Source of the DNA: Stieleria neptunia
GTDB taxonomy: Bacteria > Planctomycetota > Planctomycetia > Pirellulales > Pirellulaceae
Assembly: GCF_007754155.1 (NCBI RefSeq)
Contig: NZ_CP037423.1
Span: 9,668,938 to 9,732,937, forward strand
Reading direction: 5' to 3'
Length of the DNA: 64,000 nucleotides
A model generated the notes under the pieces. The model did no database searches. It was not told the origin of the DNA and saw only the letters and a program-made list of their open reading frames with translations. This document shows positions 60,901-64,000 of the stretch, one piece after another. The position numbers were made by a program, and so were the translations under genes. Positions within the stretch are counted from its first letter, which is position 1, and each line of letters begins with the position of its first letter.

Positions 60901-63900
60901 CGTGTTCAAATCGGCAAGCGTGCCGGTCAGGGTCAGTGCACCCGTGCCAGATCCGCCGACCGTCACTCCGCCTCCGGTCGAAGCCGTCAGATCGCCACCG
61001 GTCGAAGTCGACAGCGTGACCGTCAGGTTGCCGCCGTTCTCATCCAAGTCCGCCAGGTTCAGCGCCGACAGGTCGACGTTGCTGCTGACGTCTTCGGTCA
61101 CCGTGATGTCACTCGGCAGGCCGGCGCCCGTCGGATCGTCGTTGGTCGCCGCGATCGAGATGTCACGGGTTTGCGTGTTCGAATCCACGTCTCCGTCGTT
61201 GACCGTGAAGGCCACCGTACGCGTCGCAGTGGACGGATTATCGCTCGTGTTGGTGTACGTGATGCTCCGCAGTGCCGCTTCGTACTGCGCGATCGTCGCG
61301 GTGCCAGTCAGGGTCAGCGTGCCGGCGCCCGCGTTCCAAACCCCGCTGATACCGTTTTGGTCCACGAACGTCAGCACGTCTTGGCCGTTGGCGTAGTTCC
61401 CCGTGATCTGGACCACCGCTGATTCCAGGTTCGTGTCGTCGACGTCGCTTAACGCCAGCGTCGACGTGATCGCCACCGCGCCATCATTTTCCGTGTAGGC
61501 CAACGTCGTGCCTTCGATCGAGGCTTCCACCGGAGCGTCGTTGACGGGGCTGATCGTCCAGTTGAACGTACTGCTGGTCGTCGTCCCCGCACCGTCGTCG
61601 ACCGTGAAGTCAAACGAATCACCTGCTGTTTCGCTGCCGTCGTGATCGTAGCTGATCAGATTCGCATCGATATCCGCCTGGGTAAACGTGTCATTGACGC
61701 TCAAGGCGACTGCGTTGCGGTACAGCGTGCCGTTGGTCGGTAATACATCGACCGTGTAGACCAATTGCGTGTCGGTGTTGTCGACGTCGGTGGTTTCCAG
61801 CATCGCGGTCGTGACGACGTTACCGGAGGAACCCTCGCCAACCGTGTCGCCGGCGTTGGTCGCGACCACCTGCTCGTCGTTGACCGCGGTGATGTCAACA
61901 TTGACTGTGCCGAGCGTTTGATCGGTGCCGCCGCCGCTGCCCGTGTTTCCACCGTCGTTGACGACCACTTGGATCGTGTCGGCGTCGTTGCCGAAGGTGT
62001 GTGGCGTGCCGTGCAGGTACTGAATGTTGGCCGGCGTGTCCAGGAAGGTGTTCAAGTTCGCCAGCGATCCGGTCAACGTCAGCGTTCCCGTTCCGGATCC
62101 GCCCACGGTCACCCCGCCACCGGTCGATGCCGACAGGTCCCCGCCGGTGGACGTCGAAAGCGTGACGGTCAGATCGCCGCCGTTGTCATCCAGGTCCGCC
62201 AGGTTCAGCGCCGACAGATCGACGTTACTGCTGACGTCTTCGGTCACCGTAATGTCGGTGGGCAATCCACCGGAATTGGTCGGATCGTCGTTAGTCGCGG
62301 CGATCGAGATGTCACGGGTCTGCGTGTTGGAATCCACATCGCCATCGTTGACCGTGAAGGCAACGGTTCGCGTCAGCGTCGACGGGTTGTCGCTGCTGTT
62401 GGTGTAGGTGATGCTGCGCAGCGCCGCTTCGTACTGGGCGACCGTCGCGGTTCCCGTCAGCGTCATTGTTCCGCTGCCGGCGTTCCATACACCACTGATC
62501 CCGTTTTGATCAACGAAGGTCAACACGTCTTGGCCATTGGCGTAGTTACCGGTGATCTGAACGACGGCGGATTCCAGATTCGTGTCGTCGACGTCACTCA
62601 GAGCCAGCGTCGACGTGATCGCCACCGCACCGTCGTTTTCGGTGTAGGCCAGCGTGCTGCCCTCGATCGATGCTTCCACCGGCGCATCATTGACGTTGCT
62701 GACCGTCCAGTTGAACGTGCTGCTGGTTGTGGTGCCCGCGCCATCATCGACCGTGAAATCGAAACTGTCGGATGCAGTCTGACTTCCATCGTGATCATAA
62801 GTGATCAGCCCCGCGTCGATGTCGGCTTGGGTGAAGGTGTCACTGACGTTCAATGCAGAACCGAGACGGAACAACGTTCCGTTGGTCGGAACCGCATCGA
62901 CGGTGTAAACCAACTGCGAGTCCGTGTTGTCGACATCCGTGGTTTCCAGCATCGCCGTAGTCACGGTGTTACCGACGGAGCCTTCCGGAACCGTGTCACC
63001 GGTGTTGGTCGCCAAGACTTGTTCGTCGTTGACCGCGGTGATATCGACGTTGACGGTGCCGAGCGTTTGATCGGTACCGCCGCCGGACCCCGTGTTTCCA
63101 CCGTCGTTGACGACGACTTGGATCGTATCGGCGTCGTTACCGAAGGTGTGTGGCGTGCCGTGCAGGTACTGAATGTTGGCCGGCGTGTCCAGGAAGGTGT
63201 TCAAGTTCGCCAGCGATCCGGTCAACGTCAGCGTTCCCGTCCCGGATCCCCCCACGGTCACCCCGCCGCCGGTCGATGCCGACAAGTCCCCGCCGGTGGA
63301 CGTCGAAAGCGTGACGGTCAGGTTACCGCCGTTGTCATCCAGGTCCGCCAGGTTCAGCGCCGACAGATCGACGTTACTGCTGACGTCCTCGGTCACCGTG
63401 ATGTCTGTCGGAAGTCCGCCTGCATTGGTCGGATCATCGTTGATCGAGGCGACCGAGATGTCACGGGTCTGCGTGTTGGAATCCACGTCGCCGTCATTGA
63501 CGGTGAAGGCAACCGTTCGCGTCAGCGTCGACGGGAGGTCACTGTTGTTGGTGTAGGTGATGCTGCGTAGCGCCGCTTCATACTGGGCGACGGTTGCGGT
63601 GCCGGTCAGCGTCAGCGTCCCGCTGCCGGCGTTCCAAACCCCGCTGATGCCGTTTTGATCGATGAAGCTCAATACGTCTTGACCATTGGTGTAGTTGGCG
63701 GTGATCTGGATGACGGCCGATTCCAGGTTGGTGTCGTCGCTGTCGGTCAAGGCTAGCGTCGACGTGATCGCCACGGCGCCGTCGTTTTCGGTGTAGGCGA
63801 GCGCACTACCCTCGATGGAGGCTTCCACCGGTGCGTCGTTGACGGCGGTGACAGTGAAGTTGAACGTTCCCGTCGCGGGTGTTGCACCGTCTTCCCCTCC

Positions 63901-64000
63901 GTCGGCCAGTGAGAAACTGAACGCGTCGCTCGCGGTATCGCTGCCGTCGTGGTCGTAGGTCACATCACCGGCATCGATGTCGGCCTGGGTGAACGTGTCA
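57979..64000 (-). CDS. giant surface protein 4, C-terminal part (at least 2006 aa, runs off the right edge)
   Basis: The frame is open from the stop at 57979 to the window edge, so the N-terminus is missing. The visible part begins within a CSPG-like module (DTFTQADIDAGDVTYDHDG). It continues with four A and four B modules and three C modules of the 382-residue super-repeat, then a CSPG-like module nearly identical in DNA to one in giant gene 1, a cadherin module, and a VCBS-like module (GQDSFFYQVTDGTLSSN). An unusually Ser/Glu-rich linker (SESESELETETESSADE) and the shared C-terminal pair of membrane helices (nt about 58030-58200) end it. By analogy a LEPR-XLL/DUF4347 N-terminus is expected beyond the edge. 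Two module boundaries carry one extra codon, giving 1149-bp spacing. Confidence 0.9.
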   Translation of the reverse strand, partial: DTFTQADIDAGDVTYDHDGSDTASDAFSFSLADGGEDGATPATGTFNFTVTAVNDAPVEASIEGSALAYTENDGAVAITSTLALTDSDDTNLESAVIQITANYTNGQDVLSFIDQNGISGVWNAGSGTLTLTGTATVAQYEAALRSITYTNNSDLPSTLTRTVAFTVNDGDVDSNTQTRDISVASINDDPTNAGGLPTDITVTEDVSSNVDLSALNLADLDDNGGNLTVTLSTSTGGDLSASTGGGVTVGGSGTGTLTLTGSLANLNTFLDTPANIQYLHGTPHTFGNDADTIQVVVNDGGNTGSGGGTDQTLGTVNVDITAVNDEQVLATNTGDTVPEGSVGNTVTTAMLETTDVDNTDSQLVYTVDAVPTNGTLFRLGSALNVSDTFTQADIDAGLITYDHDGSQTASDSFDFTVDDGAGTTTSSTFNWTVSNVNDAPVEASIEGSTLAYTENDGAVAITSTLALSDVDDTNLESAVVQITGNYANGQDVLTFVDQNGISGVWNAGSGTMTLTGTATVAQYEAALRSITYTNSSDNPSTLTRTVAFTVNDGDVDSNTQTRDISIAATNDDPTNSGGLPTDITVTEDVSSNVDLSALNLADLDDNGGDLTVTLSTSTGGDLSASTGGGVTVGGSGTGTLTLTGSLANLNTFLDTPANIQYLHGTPHTFGNDADTIQVVVNDGGNTGSGGGTDQTLGTVNVDITAVNDEQVVATNAGDTVGEGSSGNVVTTAMLETTDVDNTDTQLVYTVDVLPTNGTLYRNAVALSVNDTFTQADIDANLISYDHDGSETAGDSFDFTVDDGAGTTTSSTFNWTISPVNDAPVEASIEGTTLAYTENDGAVAITSTLALSDVDDTNLESAVVQITGNYANGQDVLTFVDQNGISGVWNAGAGTLTLTGTATIAQYEAALRSITYTNTSDNPSTATRTVAFTVNDGDVDSNTQTRDISIAATNDDPTGAGLPSDITVTEDVSSNVDLSALNLADLDENGGNLTVTLSTSTGGDLTASTGGGVTVGGSGTGALTLTGTLADLNTFLDTPANVQYLHGTPHTFGNDADTIQVVINDGGNTGSGGGTDQTIGTVNVDITAVNDEQVLATNAGDTVPEGSIGNTVTTAMLETTDVDNTDSQLVYTVDAVPTNGTLYRLGAALNVSDTFTQADIDAGLITYDHDGSQTSSDSFDFTVDDGAGASTSSTFNWTISNVNDAPVEAAIEGSTLAYTENDGAVAITSTLALSDVDDTNLESAVAQITGNYANGQDVLTFVDQNGISGVWNAGSGTLTLTGTATVAQYEAALRSITYTNSSDNPSTATRTVAFTVNDGDVDSNTQTRDILIAATNDDPTGAGLPSDIAVTEDVSSNVDLSALNLSDLDDNGGNLTVTLSTSTGGDLSASTGGGVTVGGSGTGTLTLTGTLADLNTFLDAPANIQYLHGTPHTFGNDADTIQVVVNDGGNTGSGGGTDQTIGTVNVDITGVNDSPNLVSNTGMTVAEGSTGTAINSGMLAGSDPDDTSTGLTYTVTDDVDNGTLTLAGFGTLSLGDSFTQADLDNGDVTYSHDDSETIGDSFGFTLADGGEDGATVVVGTFVITVTPVNDNAISALVDSDPSANTVAEDAAVGSVVGVTAFASDGDATDSVSYSLDDDAGGQFAIDGSSGVVTVAGGLDFESASNANITVRATSTDGSSVTQVISISITDVNEAPTAIGESFTVKIGETLSVSTSGVIFNDTDIDGDALAIVLVTGPTNGTFSFDPGSGFTYTPNVGFFGQDSFFYQVTDGTLSSNVAEVVIEVPLATSATGTSDPVSEDEDVTDETSDPDSLTESESESELETETESSADESETSDSGDGGGSSAVAVPPSSQVGAGEGPLNAPADRGLAERTADELRESEQRLFAAYTTVQNPANLVLSYSPELEQLERLLHQDLQQAIVWTQWDDYQEQEQSPITVMVGAAGAGMSVFSIGYVFWALRGGALMSVFASSLPAWRFIDPIAMLSAYRSSLLKTDEGLESMLGSGK
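59590..63840 (-). repeat. 1146/1149-bp super-repeat array in giant gene 4
   Basis: Marker positions 60015, 61161, 62310 and 63459 are spaced 1146, 1149 and 1149 bp. The additional three bases are an extra codon at the start of module B (NSGGLPTD or NAGGLPTD in place of GAGLPSD). Confidence 0.92.

Noticed and set aside
61765..63570. 601-codon plus-strand frame and many other long antisense frames across 25-64 kb
   Set aside because: They are antisense to the giant genes and repeat with the same 1146-bp period. Codon bias in the sense strand keeps the opposite frame open; the translations are Arg/Val/Asp-rich noise.

Overview
The window looks like chromosomal DNA of a planctomycete, most likely family Pirellulaceae (Rhodopirellula/Stieleria-like). 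This is inferred from the LEPR-XLL/DUF4347 giant surface proteins, an SHD1-domain secreted protein, a c-type-cytochrome-linked histidine kinase, frequent GTG/TTG starts, weak Shine-Dalgarno use, high-GC coding DNA, and abundant hairpin-rich dispersed intergenic repeats. No rRNA, tRNA, CRISPR array, phage or insertion-sequence transposase was recognised.

Left part (1-25.4 kb): ordinary housekeeping and hypothetical genes separated by repeat-filled gaps. In order: a possible partial gene and a small hypothetical; a 1.6-kb gene-free stretch of palindromic repeats; rlmKL (23S rRNA methyltransferase) flanked on both sides by 30-bp direct repeats; a DUF3311-like small membrane protein translationally coupled to a sodium:solute symporter; a 4 x 243-bp tandem array that begins in the symporter's last codons; a secreted alpha/beta-hydrolase-like protein; an internally deleted Uma2-family protein; a TPR/glycosyltransferase-like protein; rpoD with a terminator; a zinc-ribbon membrane protein; a DJ-1/PfpI protein and rnhA; a membrane histidine kinase with a periplasmic CXXCH motif; a secreted Ala/Pro/Glu-rich repeat protein with an SHD1 domain and a clear terminator; grpB-like and yaaA genes; a SAM methyltransferase; a zinc-ribbon peptide with an MDR dehydrogenase; and a membrane-anchored PQQ-like beta-propeller protein.

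Right part (25.4-64 kb): four consecutive giant genes, all on the minus strand, separated by only about 240-260 bp and filling about 60% of the window. They encode 4360, about 3890, about 2360 and at least 2006 residues (the last runs off the right edge). The three complete ones start with a LEPR-XLL motif and a DUF4347 domain in perfect register: with TTG starts, a conserved His-Gly pair and a conserved Cys fall at residues 154 and 197 in all three. Next come modules that differ between genes (LamG, DNRLRE, beta-helix, propeller-like), then long cadherin/CSPG-type repeat stalks. All four end in an acidic linker and a nearly invariant two-helix C-terminal membrane segment. Three of them share a composite repeat of exactly 382 codons (1146 bp). 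The four look like a paralogous set of giant cell-surface adhesins whose stalks are being homogenised by recombination while the ends are held by purifying selection. This cluster is the most interesting part of the window.
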